Origin: Adiantum capillus-veneris
Taxonomy: Eukaryota; Streptophyta; Polypodiopsida; Polypodiales; Pteridaceae
Assembly: GCA_014529385.2 (NCBI GenBank)
Contig: CM043946.1
Coordinates: 39,871,558 to 39,935,557, forward strand
Length of the DNA: 64,000 nucleotides
Reading direction: 5' to 3'
Shown: positions 55,510 through 64,000 of the stretch, in pieces
Layout: every line of letters starts with the position of its first letter
Position numbering within the stretch: the stretch's first letter is position 1
Notes under the pieces: generated by a model
The model's database searches: none
The model's input: the letters and a program-made list of their open reading frames with translations, nothing else
Told to the model about the DNA's origin: nothing
Made by a program: the position numbers and the translations under genes

Positions 55510-56720
55510 GCTTGATTTTGGCCCCATTATATACCCCTGGCAACAATAATCTAGATAAATCTTTCAATCTTACTGTGCCATTGGAGAACACCCAATCAAC
55601 TTCATATGGACCTGCCCAAGCTATCTTTAAGTTCGGTTTCTTAGGGCCTAGTTTTGATTAATATAACAGAACCAAATCTCCTTTCTGAAACTCCCCGACT
55701 TTGATTCGTTTGTCATGCCAGTGTTTCCTTCTTTGTTGAACAATTTCCTGTTCCAGCATAGCCCTCTGCCTTAACTCATCCAGCTGTGTTAACTCCTCCA
55801 GTCTCTGTTTCAGATTGTGATTAAAATCTAACCCATACTCGATTGTCATCCTGAGGACTGAGTATGACAAATTCCATAGGCACAACAGCTTCAATGCCAT
55901 ACACCATTCTAAATGGTGTCAATCCTGACCTTATAAGTTGTTCGATATGCCCAGAGAGCAGTTTGAAGTTTCAAATCCCACTGGTGTGGCTCTTTCTACA
56001 CAATCTTATTGAGAATAGTCTTGACAGTCTTGTTACTGCTTTCGGCTTGTCCATTGCATCTAGGATAATATGGTGTTGATTTTTGATGCTTGACTGAAAG
56101 CATATCCATGAGAATGTCCATAGTGTCAATGATAAAGTGCGTACACTGGTCTGACACAATCTCCACAGGACATCTGTATCGACAAACAATATTTTCAGAT
56201 AGAAACATAGCAGTGGATTTTGCCGTGTTGTTGGGAAGAGCCTTGCTTCTATCCATTTGGTCACATAACAAGTGGCCATCAATATATACCTATTCTTCCT
56301 TGGAGTAATTTTCTTAAAGGGACCCATAAAATATAGACCCCCATTTCATAAAAACACCCAGTGGCTGAACCGGTGTTAGAGGAGTCATATCTGTTGCCGT
56401 TGGTCTGCCCATTCTTTGGCATATATCACAAGGTTTACAAAAGCTTCTGACATCAGATATTAAAGTCTGCCAACACAAGCCAGCCTGCAGAATCTTTTTG
56501 GAAGTGATATCAGTATAAAAATGTCCCCCAGAATCCCCATTATGTGCCTCTGAAATAACTTGCATTCGTCCCTCCATAGGCACACATCTGCGAAAAACCC
56601 CATCGACTCCCAATCTGTAAAGTGATCTTCCAATGATGGTGAACTTCAAACTCTTAATAATCAAAGCTTTCTTCTGATTCTGAGTCCAGTTATCTAGGAA
56701 TTCTCTCTTAGAAAAAAATT
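55510..56720 (-). pseudogene. Gypsy-2 integrase
   Basis: Zinc-binding HHCC end at about 56520-56400 (GGHFYTDITSKKILQAGLCW, then CKPCDICQRMGR). Core: near 56330 the first catalytic aspartate is changed (LYFMGP where W-G-x-D-F-M-G-P is expected); SDQCTHFI and CNGQAESSNKTVK supply the second Asp and Glu regions. C-terminus: HDKRIKVGEFQKGDLVLLY (to 55658), then GPYEVDWVFSNGTVRLKDL and NGAKIKLY, with no chromodomain. Frames shift at least twice. It would insert element DNA in the host genome; not functional here. Confidence 0.88.
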
Positions 56721-56789
56721 GATATACCTCATACAATTCTGGATCACTTGATTCTGCAACTGTTAACTGAAATAGTTCTGCATCCACTG

Positions 56790-57344
56790 GCTCGTCTCTT
56801 AAAGACATCTCAGAATAGCCATCCGTACTTCTGGACAGGAAATCAGCACCACAATGGTTTTTGACGGGCTTATGAAAAATACGAAATTCAAATTTCATCA
56901 GGAACATCGTCCAGCGTATCAGTCTGCCTTGAATAATGACTTTATTAATCATAAATAATAAGGCCTGATGATCCACATAAAAATGAAATAGCTTACCCAC
57001 CAAATAATGTCTGAATTTAGTAGCACTGAAAACCAACCCTAAGACTTCTCTTTCAGTAGTTGTATACCCTTGTTCAACATAACTGAACCTGCGCGACTGG
57101 CAAAGTACATTGGATAATCAATTCTTCCTTCTGGTTGAGCCAGTATTGCTCCCATCGCCAGTCCTGAAGCATCGACATGTAAATGAAAAATGACGTCCCA
57201 ATTTGGTTGTCGAAGGACTGGCTTACTAATAATAGCATTCTTTAAATTCTGAAAACTCTCCTCACAATCATCAGTCCAACTGAACTTGTTGGTCTTCTTT
57301 GTAAGTGCATACAAAGGTAATGCATGGGAAGCAAACTTGTACAC
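56790..57344 (-). pseudogene. Gypsy-2 RNase H
   Basis: FSWTDDCEESFQNLKNAI, then HVDASGLAMGAILAQPEGR (catalytic Asp) in 57344-57039; YPMYFASRAGSVMLNKG follows. After a stop near 57039 the frame resumes VFSATKFRHYLVGKLFHFYV with DHQALLFMINK and CGADFLSRSTDG. The order and motifs are those of the gypsy RNase H domain after reverse transcriptase. Confidence 0.9.
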
Positions 57345-57589
57345 AAATCATCTATAAAAATTGATATATCCCAAGAAAGAGCTTAACTCTGATACATTTC
57401 GAGGCGCCTTGGCTTGTTGGACACACTGGATCTTGTCATTTGCCATTTCTATACCAATCCTGGACACTACATGTCCCAGTAGCTGTCCTTTCCAGACTAA
57501 GAAAACAGATTTGAATGGGTTCAAACAGATCCGTTTTTCTTGACAGTGCTAGAAAACCATTTCAAGAAAAAGTAAATGCTTCTCGTCTG

Positions 57590-58052
57590 TTTAATATATA
57601 GTGAAATCATCCATAAATATGGCAAGGAATCGGTGAAGAAATTCATTGAATATTTCCATCATACATCGTTGAAAAGTGGTTGGTGCATTGCAAAGACCAA
57701 ATGGCATCACTAGATACATAACTGCTCCCCACTCAGTAATAAAAGTGGTTTTACTCTGGTCTTCAGGAGCAATATGTAATTGGTTATAGCCACTATAACC
57801 ATCCATAAATCTATACATCTCATATCCTGCAATTTCATCAAGTAACATATCCGTGAAGGGTAGTGGAAAGAGATCCTTAATTGTTTAAGCGTTCAGCTTC
57901 CTATAATCCACACACACTGTAAGCTTTCCATTCTTCTTGGGTACCACCACAATAGGGAACAACCAGTCACTACTAGCTACTTCAGTAATGAACCCAGCCT
58001 TTAGAAGGTTACCAATCTTTTCCTTGACCTTCTTAGCGTAATTTGGATTCAT
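57590..58052 (-). pseudogene. Gypsy-2 reverse transcriptase
   Basis: KKNGKLTVCVDYRKLNA (near 57920) and an internal stop, then YRFMDGYSGYNQLHIAPEDQ, VMPFGLCNAPTTFQRCMMEI and the catalytic FMDDFTIY near 57600. All main gypsy reverse transcriptase blocks are there up to the active site; the thumb part lies beyond a frame break to about 57360. The active site residues are intact. Confidence 0.92.
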
Positions 58053-59050
58053 TCAGTATCGTTGCAGCCGTACTAGTCTGGCATCTGGTTTCAATGGTAT
58101 TCGATGTTGACATACCTCTGGATCTACTCCTTTAAGTTCAGTATGTTTCCATGCGAACACATCCTTGTACTGCTGGAACATATGTCGAGCCTTCTCTTTC
58201 ATCTTAGGATTCAGATGTTTGTTGACTTTGATCAATCTAGGATTTTCCCCAAAACCTAAATTCCATTCCTCTATTTCTTGATCATATGGAAGTAACCAGT
58301 TAGGCCCTCCGCCTTCTCTCTTGGTTGACTCCTCAGCGTAATCCCAAGACGATCCCCTGAGCTCTGAACTGCTATTTTGATTTTCAGTAGCTTCTTCATA
58401 GTGTGTTTGTTCAGAATCCACTAGTGTACTGGAATCAACTGGTTCTTCTGGCCTTCCAATCAATTGAACTAGCCATTCTCCAAAGTTCTGCTCAGTGAAC
58501 TGGTCTGGAAATTGTTTCTTTTGCTTTTCAGTTTGATCTTTGTCGAGTAACATTGCGTTGAGATCTATCTCGGTTAATGGAAAAATATTCATTGCTGCCA
58601 GCATCCTCTCAATTTTCTTCACCTTATACTTTTGGCAAAGCTCTTCAAGTCTCAACTCCTTTCTCCAGCTCCTAGTGTTGTTCGTCTGAATCTGAATTCT
58701 GCTACTGGCACCTTGTATTGTTAGAGTCTGATTAGCATAGTCGTGAACAGCCTGTGCCGTTCGTAGCCATGGGCGCCCCAATAGCATCCCATACACGCTT
58801 TGCACATCTAATACTAGGAAGCTAGTTTTGAACTTTTCCTTGCCCACTCTTATCTACATACTCTCTATCATACCAGTTGCCTGCACTACTCGATGGTCCA
58901 CCATCGAACTTTGAAAGGTGCGGGTTTCAGATCTGTAATTCCCATCCTTTGTTGAAGATGTGCCCCCAAGATGTTTACTTCTGCTCCTCCATCCAATATG
59001 ACACCAAATAGTGGCTCCCACTGTTTCCTAACTTTATCATCTACCTGGAT
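58053..59050 (-). pseudogene. Gypsy-2 protease and linker to reverse transcriptase
   Basis: Protease active site GVILDGGAEVNILG near 58985 (D-G-G form) followed by stops; the domain end is in 58847-58053: SVYGMLLGRPWLRTAQAV, matching the G-M-x-L-G-R-P-W/F end. The rest is a linker with an acidic part and, near its end, KEKARHMFQQYKDVFAWKHT and PDARLVRLQRY, the standard lead-in to reverse transcriptase. Confidence 0.85.
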
Positions 59051-59172
59051 CACCAGCACTTAATCATCTCTGACAGCAGCCAAGTCAACCGTTTTGGCTT
59101 CCACCTCAACCTTCCTTCATTGTTTCATGAAATTCGCTCCTTCATGCAAAGTTTTTCTAATGTCCTTTAACT

Positions 59173-61178
59173 TCATCGTGAGTTTCTGAATTCTGTCACA
59201 CAAATCTTGACATGAATTTCCTCCCTCTCATGATCAGAGTTGTTATCAGAACTTAAAGAATTGGTAGTATCTGCACAATACCATTCCTTTGTTCTAGTGC
59301 TTTCAACTCCCTTATTAGTCCCTAACTCTTCCATCAGTCCATGAACTACATCCAACATGGTCTCAGGTATTCCAGACCTTGGCTGATCTGGTTGTGATTT
59401 CTCAGAAGACTGAGCTGGTATCTTCTGAATGACCCGAACATCAAAGTTCTCTGGCTGCTTTGGCAACTTCTTGGCTAAATCATCTGTGATTCTCGCCGCC
59501 AATTCTCTGTGCTCCTGCCATTCATCAACCACCTTTTCTTTACCCTTGGCTTTCCGCACCTCTCTTTGCCGAGCCCATTTGCTACTTTCAGGATTGACTG
59601 GTTTCGCTGGGTTATCTGGGATTTCCTCAATAACCACCCCTTTACCAGCATGTAACTGCTCGTACAGGAATTGGTTCTGGGACCTTCGCCTCAGTAGCCG
59701 CAGTAATAACAGGTGTTTCTGGACACTGAGCCGCGAAATGCCCATACTTACCACAAGTATAGCATTTTAGACTTCGACTCTAAAATTACCATGACCTGCC
59801 GGTATCCCCTTGGTACCTGCCGCGCCCAGTACTAGTACCACTGATACGTGATTTCTCTTCTTGGGGTACACTGGTAGTCTCTACTCTTACTAGTTCAACA
59901 TTGGTAAATGCCATCACAGACAGATCTTTTCTCTTCTTGAAATGATGAATGCGAATGTCACAGTTGTTCCATAGATGGCCGTAAGCTTTGCAGTAAGTAC
60001 ACTGTGGACATTCATTGGAAACATGATCTTTGGATTTACACTTTGAACACCAGGTTTCCACTCTTCTTACTAGTTGTCTGATCTGGCTGATTTCAACAAT
60101 CTGCCGGGCCATCTCATCAATCTTTCTAGACCAAGACTCCTTCTTAGCCTTGTCTTTGCTCTTCTCATCCGAGCTGCTTTCAAAACTACTGAAGGTCTTA
60201 CTGGAATCAGAATTCTCAGTAGAAGTACTGCTACTACTGGACCTCCTCTTCTTATGAATCCTTTCCTTCTTAACCTGTTGTTCCAGCTTCAAGGCTCGCT
60301 ATACCAAATCATTAAATTTCTTTGTTAGTGCAGACACCTCCTGTTCTCTAAGCTTCTTACTGCGGAAACCATTTAAAAACCATGCCCGCAACCGCTTTTC
60401 TAATGGTGGTTCCTGTAGCTGCCTAGTCAATTCCTTGATTTTCTCAACATAACTTCTGACTGATAATTTCCTTTGCTTTATCTTATCCAGTTCATAGAGG
60501 ATATCCTCATCTCCTATGTTATCTGAACATTCCAGTCGGAAAGCTTTTGAGTAGTTTGTTATATGATCTGAGTTTGCAAGCTACGTAATGGTAATACCAT
60601 TTCTTTGCTGCTTCCTTTAATGTTTGAGGAAAGTATTCCCCCCTGTCATCTTCATCAATATTTTTCAACTCAGCATACTGTTCAAAGGCTTGGATATGAA
60701 CATCCGGATCATCTCTCTTTCCACCTTTGAACACTGGGAAAGAAATTTTCAATGAAGAGGTGTAATCATGTCGATCAGCATCGTTTATGCCTCTTCGCAC
60801 CTTAGGAACCTTACTCCCTGAAGATTTCTTGTAATGGTCTGTGTCTGCATCCCAGTCAATTTCTTCTTCAGTCTCAGTTTATGTCTTCTCCGTGGCTTTT
60901 CTATTGGAACTATGGCGACTACCTTCACTGCCTTTGGCTCCTTCATCCCCATGTGTGGTCCCAGAACTCCTAGCCTTGCGTTCTTCCCTCTCAGCCCTTC
61001 TTCTTCTAGATTGACTGGAGTGTTGAGAGTTCTTATCCTCATCAGCATGACAATGCTCCTCTTGAGCCTCAGTCTCAGTCCCCGGTGCATTCTTAGGATC
61101 ATAATTTCTTTCTGACTCCTCAAGGATAAGGTCAACGCGGTAGGATGGTTTACGATCACGGCTGGTTTTGGGTGCCAT
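59173..61178 (-). pseudogene. Gypsy-2 gag
   Basis: Starts MAPKTSRDRKPSYRVDLILE at 61178. Charged, Arg/Glu-rich N-terminus; one in-frame TAA at 60879. The same frame continues with the gag core ISFPVFKGGKRDDPDVHIQA and LKEAAKKWYYHYV to 60519, then shifts. Three zinc knuckles: CSKCKSKDHVSNEC, CTYCKAYGHLWNNC (59990-60050) and CYTCGKYGHFAAQC (about 59730-59765), all C-X2-C-X4-H-X4-C. Two adjacent knuckles plus a distant third is unusual but seen in this branch. Frame 59754-59173 is the spacer before protease. Confidence 0.88.
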
Positions 61179-61256
61179 AACTTCAGCTGAAAATTCAAAC
61201 TGGGAGAAGCGTTTTGGTCAACGAGCAAACAGCTCTAGCCACTGTGATCGCTAAAA

Positions 61257-61746
61257 TGGAATTGGACCTGATCTCTTTAGATAGCTAATTCTAGTGTTAG
61301 AATTTACAGCTACCGGAAGTCGTTAGTTCAGTTAGTGAAATTGGAATAGAATATGGAAATTGAACTGGAATAGTTAACTGGAGTGAAATACTCTACTGGG
61401 ACTAGAAACAGACTAAATGACTGGAAAAGTGTTTCAGGTTCAGATTCAAAGTTTATGAAGAACGAGTACAAAGTATAACAGATTGAAGCCCAATTGATTA
61501 CTGTAGTAATGAATACAGAGTAGAATTACAAGTGAAGAGATTGTAACCCAAGAACAACTTCGGAGACTAAAACCAAGAGACTAGGAGTAAGAAATCAAAA
61601 TACAAGCCGCTCAATTACAATGTAATGGGTCCTATTTATAGCTTTTCGAAGTTACTATGGTAACTGTCGTGGTAATTACTGACTAATCCACTGTTCGGCT
61701 TCCAGGAGACAATTCCTGCCTGTTGAGACTGCCTTCACCGTCTACA
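61257..61746 (-). repeat. 5' LTR of Gypsy-2
   Basis: Minus strand TGTAGACGGTG to CCAATTCCA, 490 bases. It includes a TATA-like TATAAATAGG (minus strand, near 61630). The sequence just inside (TTTTAGCGATCACAGTGG) should hold the primer site, but I cannot assign the tRNA. Confidence 0.92.
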
Positions 61747-61810
61747 TAGTGCATTGAATTGTCTTTCGAATGACTTATTGATGGTGATCACCATTTGATT
61801 CAAACAAAGA

Positions 61811-61922
61811 AGGGGGCACTAATTTTAGAAAATCATTTTTCTTATACCTTATATACGAAAGTACAAGTAGGGGGCACTAATTTTAGAAAATCATTTTTCT
61901 TATACCTTATATACGAAAGTAC
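61811..61922. repeat. 58-base tandem duplication
   Basis: Two copies, period 58, each with GGGGGCACTAATTTTAG and ending ATATACGAAAGTAC; almost identical, so recent. Confidence 0.95.
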
Positions 61923-61985
61923 TTTGTAAATGATAATCATAATGTATTAATTTGAGGTAGAATACATGTCTACATGAACAACTAG

Positions 61986-61987
<2 letters not shown>

Positions 61988-62043
<56 letters not shown>

Positions 62044-62062
62044 TGTGCGCGCGCGCGCGCAC
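61988..62062. repeat. Compound (CT)n(GT)n(GC)n microsatellite
   Basis: CT tract 61988-62026, GT tract to 62047, then alternating GC (a Z-DNA-prone tract). Confidence 0.95.
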
Positions 62063-62640
62063 AGGAATGCAACACAAGAATTCATGATGAGACATGATCG
62101 TCATTATAGATGTTGAGAGGGTTGTTGCATGCTAGAGGCCAGCCATGCAAGTGGAGGTGAGAGAGAGCGGGGAAAAGTGGGTGACAAAATGTAGGATAGA
62201 GGGAATATTCTAGACGATTGTATATTAATTCAAAGATGCTCAATAGGAGGTATAGACCCATCACAAGCAATTAAAAAAATTTCTTTGAAAAATAGTACTA
62301 GATTGCGTATTTAATCTCTAGATTATGAGTACAACCTTATTTAGCAACCGATAGCAAAATTTGTCGTAACAAAAATTACCTCCTACAGTGCGAAATTACC
62401 CAATTCCATTATCTAAAGATTTAATTACAAATTGTGGAAGATAAAATCTTCAATAGTCTACTAAATTTTAGGCCATATGTTTTAAGGAAGAAAAACAGAA
62501 ACGCTGAAATGAAATCCTTCAATCTAATCCTAATTTTTCTAAAACCCTGCAAATGAAGACCATTCAAATAGAGTTCCCTGAAAGCAAAATGCAAATCTCA
62601 ATGAAAGAATGTACGTTGATTGAAATCAATGCTAAAACCA
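62060..62640. other. No gene seen
   Basis: AT-rich intervening sequence without a trustworthy frame or repeat match. Confidence 0.5.
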
Positions 62641-62643
62641 TCC

Positions 62644-62644
<1 letters not shown>

Positions 62645-62690
<46 letters not shown>

Positions 62691-63330
62691 CATCACTCTG
62701 GAAAAAATTACCGGAATGGAGCCGGAGACAGAATTACACTATATATGCCACTACACAGTATACTATGAGATACGAGGCGTTTTCATTGCCTCTTTAAAGA
62801 AGGCTTTGGACCTCTAGATAGAATCATGCAATACCAAGATCAAAGATGCTTAGGCTTGTACCTACTGGAACTACATCGGCACAGGGATAATCTAATGAGA
62901 AGACAAAGAGCACTACAGCCTCAGAGGCCGATCACAAATTTCTTCGGATCGAGAGAAGCAAGAGTGGAAGGAGAAGCAAGAGGCCAACAGCCAGCACAAA
63001 GGAGTACCCACAGTCATACCAAAGGCACACTAATTGACAGAGCGACTGAGCTTAGGAAATCGAGACGACCATGACCAAGATGCAGAAGCACACTTCACCG
63101 GTGGAGACTACAACAAAGGATTAGAAGCATTCTAGCCAGACACCTAGAATGCTCCTAAGAAGTTTATTTAATACTTTGTATTTAGTTTTTCACATTTATT
63201 TTCACACTTAGTACTTTAGTACTAAGGTACCCAGACATTGTAACAGATTCACCACTTTTGTATCAGTTTGGTCTCATAGGTCATTCTGGCCTTTTGAAGA
63301 CGTTAATATAACATTTCATTTCATTTTATT
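62645..63330 (+). repeat. Dispersed repeat, copy 2
   Basis: A CT tract (62645-62687) followed by coding-like sequence (GMEPETELHYICHYTVYYEI; later SDREKQEWKEKQEA) with stops, and the 3' part 63036-63330 that matches 46976-47340 including TTAATATAACATTTCATTTC. Longer than copy 1. Family unknown. Confidence 0.6.
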
Positions 63331-63473
63331 TCTCCACATTAAATCTCCTCAAGCAATTTCCTTCTTAAAAAAATTGTTTGCTTGCACAAAAGTGAGCTCA
63401 TACATTCTACCTATGGAGGAAGATAAGGACTCCGACCTTACGTGCTCAGTCACATGATAGTTGGGAGGGTAGT

Positions 63474-64000
63474 GTTGGATATGCACTCTAAAGCTTGCAA
63501 CTCATGAACATCATGACACTCAATTACTTCACCAAATTTGTTTGAACTTAAATGGAAAGGAGAGAATACAACATACAGCTTCCTGTATTACTAGCTGTCA
63601 AGTGTGCACTGCACTTGCGCCATGTGGACAAGCTACTACTAGAGTCTAGCCTCAGTCTTAGTTAGCTTAGGATCTAGCCTAACATTTTGTGAACCTCTAG
63701 AAGGACGTGCATGATCAGGCAAGTCATAGTTGCATACTCTTGGTTAAGTCACTTAAGCATATACGCATATGAACAGTCACTTAAGTCATTTATTAATAAG
63801 TGACTTTGACATGACGTTTATTAAAAGTAGGTAGGGCAAATGGCTAAAAGACCTATAAAAGTCGTCCTTTGGGCGTCAATAGAAGATAGAGGAGCAGTAG
63901 CACAGCCTCTCAAGAAGAACCAGCAGAGCCATCGTTTTTGCACCAGCAAAATCAGCGTTTTCCTTCAGCCCTCCCATCAGCCTTTTCAGCCACCAAAATG
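63474..64000 (+). repeat. Probable start of an LTR, cut by window end
   Basis: TGTTGGATATGCACTC follows a purine run (GTTGGGAGGGTAG), the arrangement of a polypurine tract and LTR. A TATA box (CCTATAAAAG, about 63852) lies 380 bases in. No second copy in the window, so the call rests on layout only. Confidence 0.4.

Larger units (their letters stand above)
51595..61746 (-). mobile_element. Gypsy-2, nearly full-length Ty3/gypsy element
   Basis: 10.15 kb, minus strand, with 490- and 472-base LTRs and the perfect target duplication TAGTG (51590-51594 and 61747-61751). Order: 5' LTR, gag with three zinc knuckles, protease, reverse transcriptase, RNase H, integrase, about 2 kb extra coding sequence, polypurine tract, 3' LTR. 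The protease-RT-integrase order makes it Ty3/gypsy; the integrase C-terminus without chromodomain and the extra 3' region point to the Athila/Tat branch. Stops and shifts throughout. Confidence 0.93.

Overview
This window looks like the repeat-rich, gene-poor DNA of a large-genome land plant. The evidence is the plant-type Ty1/copia elements primed by the TGGTATCAGAGC site, the Ty3/gypsy elements, an En/Spm (CACTA) transposon with TNP2, DUF4218 and DUF4216 blocks, and many (CT)n/(GA)n, (GT)n and (TA)n tracts. I cannot name the species; a fern or a seed plant would both fit. I found no convincing host protein-coding gene, rRNA, tRNA or CRISPR array. Almost every long reading frame belongs to a transposable element, and nearly all are broken by stops, frameshifts, deletions or nested insertions. 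Element names (Copia-A to D, Gypsy-1 and 2, CACTA-1) are mine.

Layout. 1-1065: degenerate repeat. 1066-1440: 5' LTR, primer site and start of the leader of Copia-B2. 1441-15377: minus-strand part of Gypsy-1 (3' LTR, PPT, an embedded small ORF, gag-protease). It carries two nested copia elements: Copia-A (2016-5063, inside the 3' LTR) and Copia-D (10015-15028, inside a gag zinc knuckle). 15378-16986: middle of Copia-B1. 17016-22033: Copia-C. 22034-22755: 3' end of Copia-B1. 22756-25824: 3' half of CACTA-1. 25828-33834: old repeats, a solo LTR of the Copia-C family, degenerate copia pol, a MITE-like element and a piece of Copia-D-type LTR. 33835-37693: Copia-B2 integrase to leader, minus strand. 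37699-41060: 5' LTR and first part of gag of Gypsy-1, plus strand. 41061-43951: start of gag, leader and 5' LTR of Copia-B1, minus strand. 43952-48366: 5' half of CACTA-1, minus strand. 51595-61746: Gypsy-2, nearly full length with a long extra coding region after integrase. 61752-64000: tandem repeats, a dispersed repeat copy and a probable LTR start.

The main discovery is that the scattered pieces fit together if 15378-41060 (about 25.7 kb) is turned around. That single inversion rejoins Gypsy-1 gag to Gypsy-1 gag and Copia-B1 gag to Copia-B1 gag at the same two breakpoints. It also brings together three pairs of target-site duplications now 20-36 kb apart: TAA/TAA for CACTA-1, TTCTG/TTCTA for Copia-B1 inside CACTA-1, and TGCTC/TGCCC for Gypsy-1 inside Copia-B2. 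The CACTA transposase frame resumes correctly across the Copia-B1 insertion point. The window therefore records nested insertion (Copia-B1 in CACTA-1, Copia-C in Copia-B1; Gypsy-1 in Copia-B2, Copia-A and Copia-D in Gypsy-1) followed by a paracentric-type inversion with both breakpoints in retrotransposon gag genes.

Other points of interest are a Gypsy-1 that seems to lack reverse transcriptase and integrase but carries a 126-codon ORF behind its own TATA box and a second polypurine tract, a Gypsy-2 with about 2 kb of coiled-coil-rich accessory coding sequence, copia elements with 2.3-2.4 kb leaders, and several G homopolymers of 16-35 bases. All calls are by eye; no database search was run.
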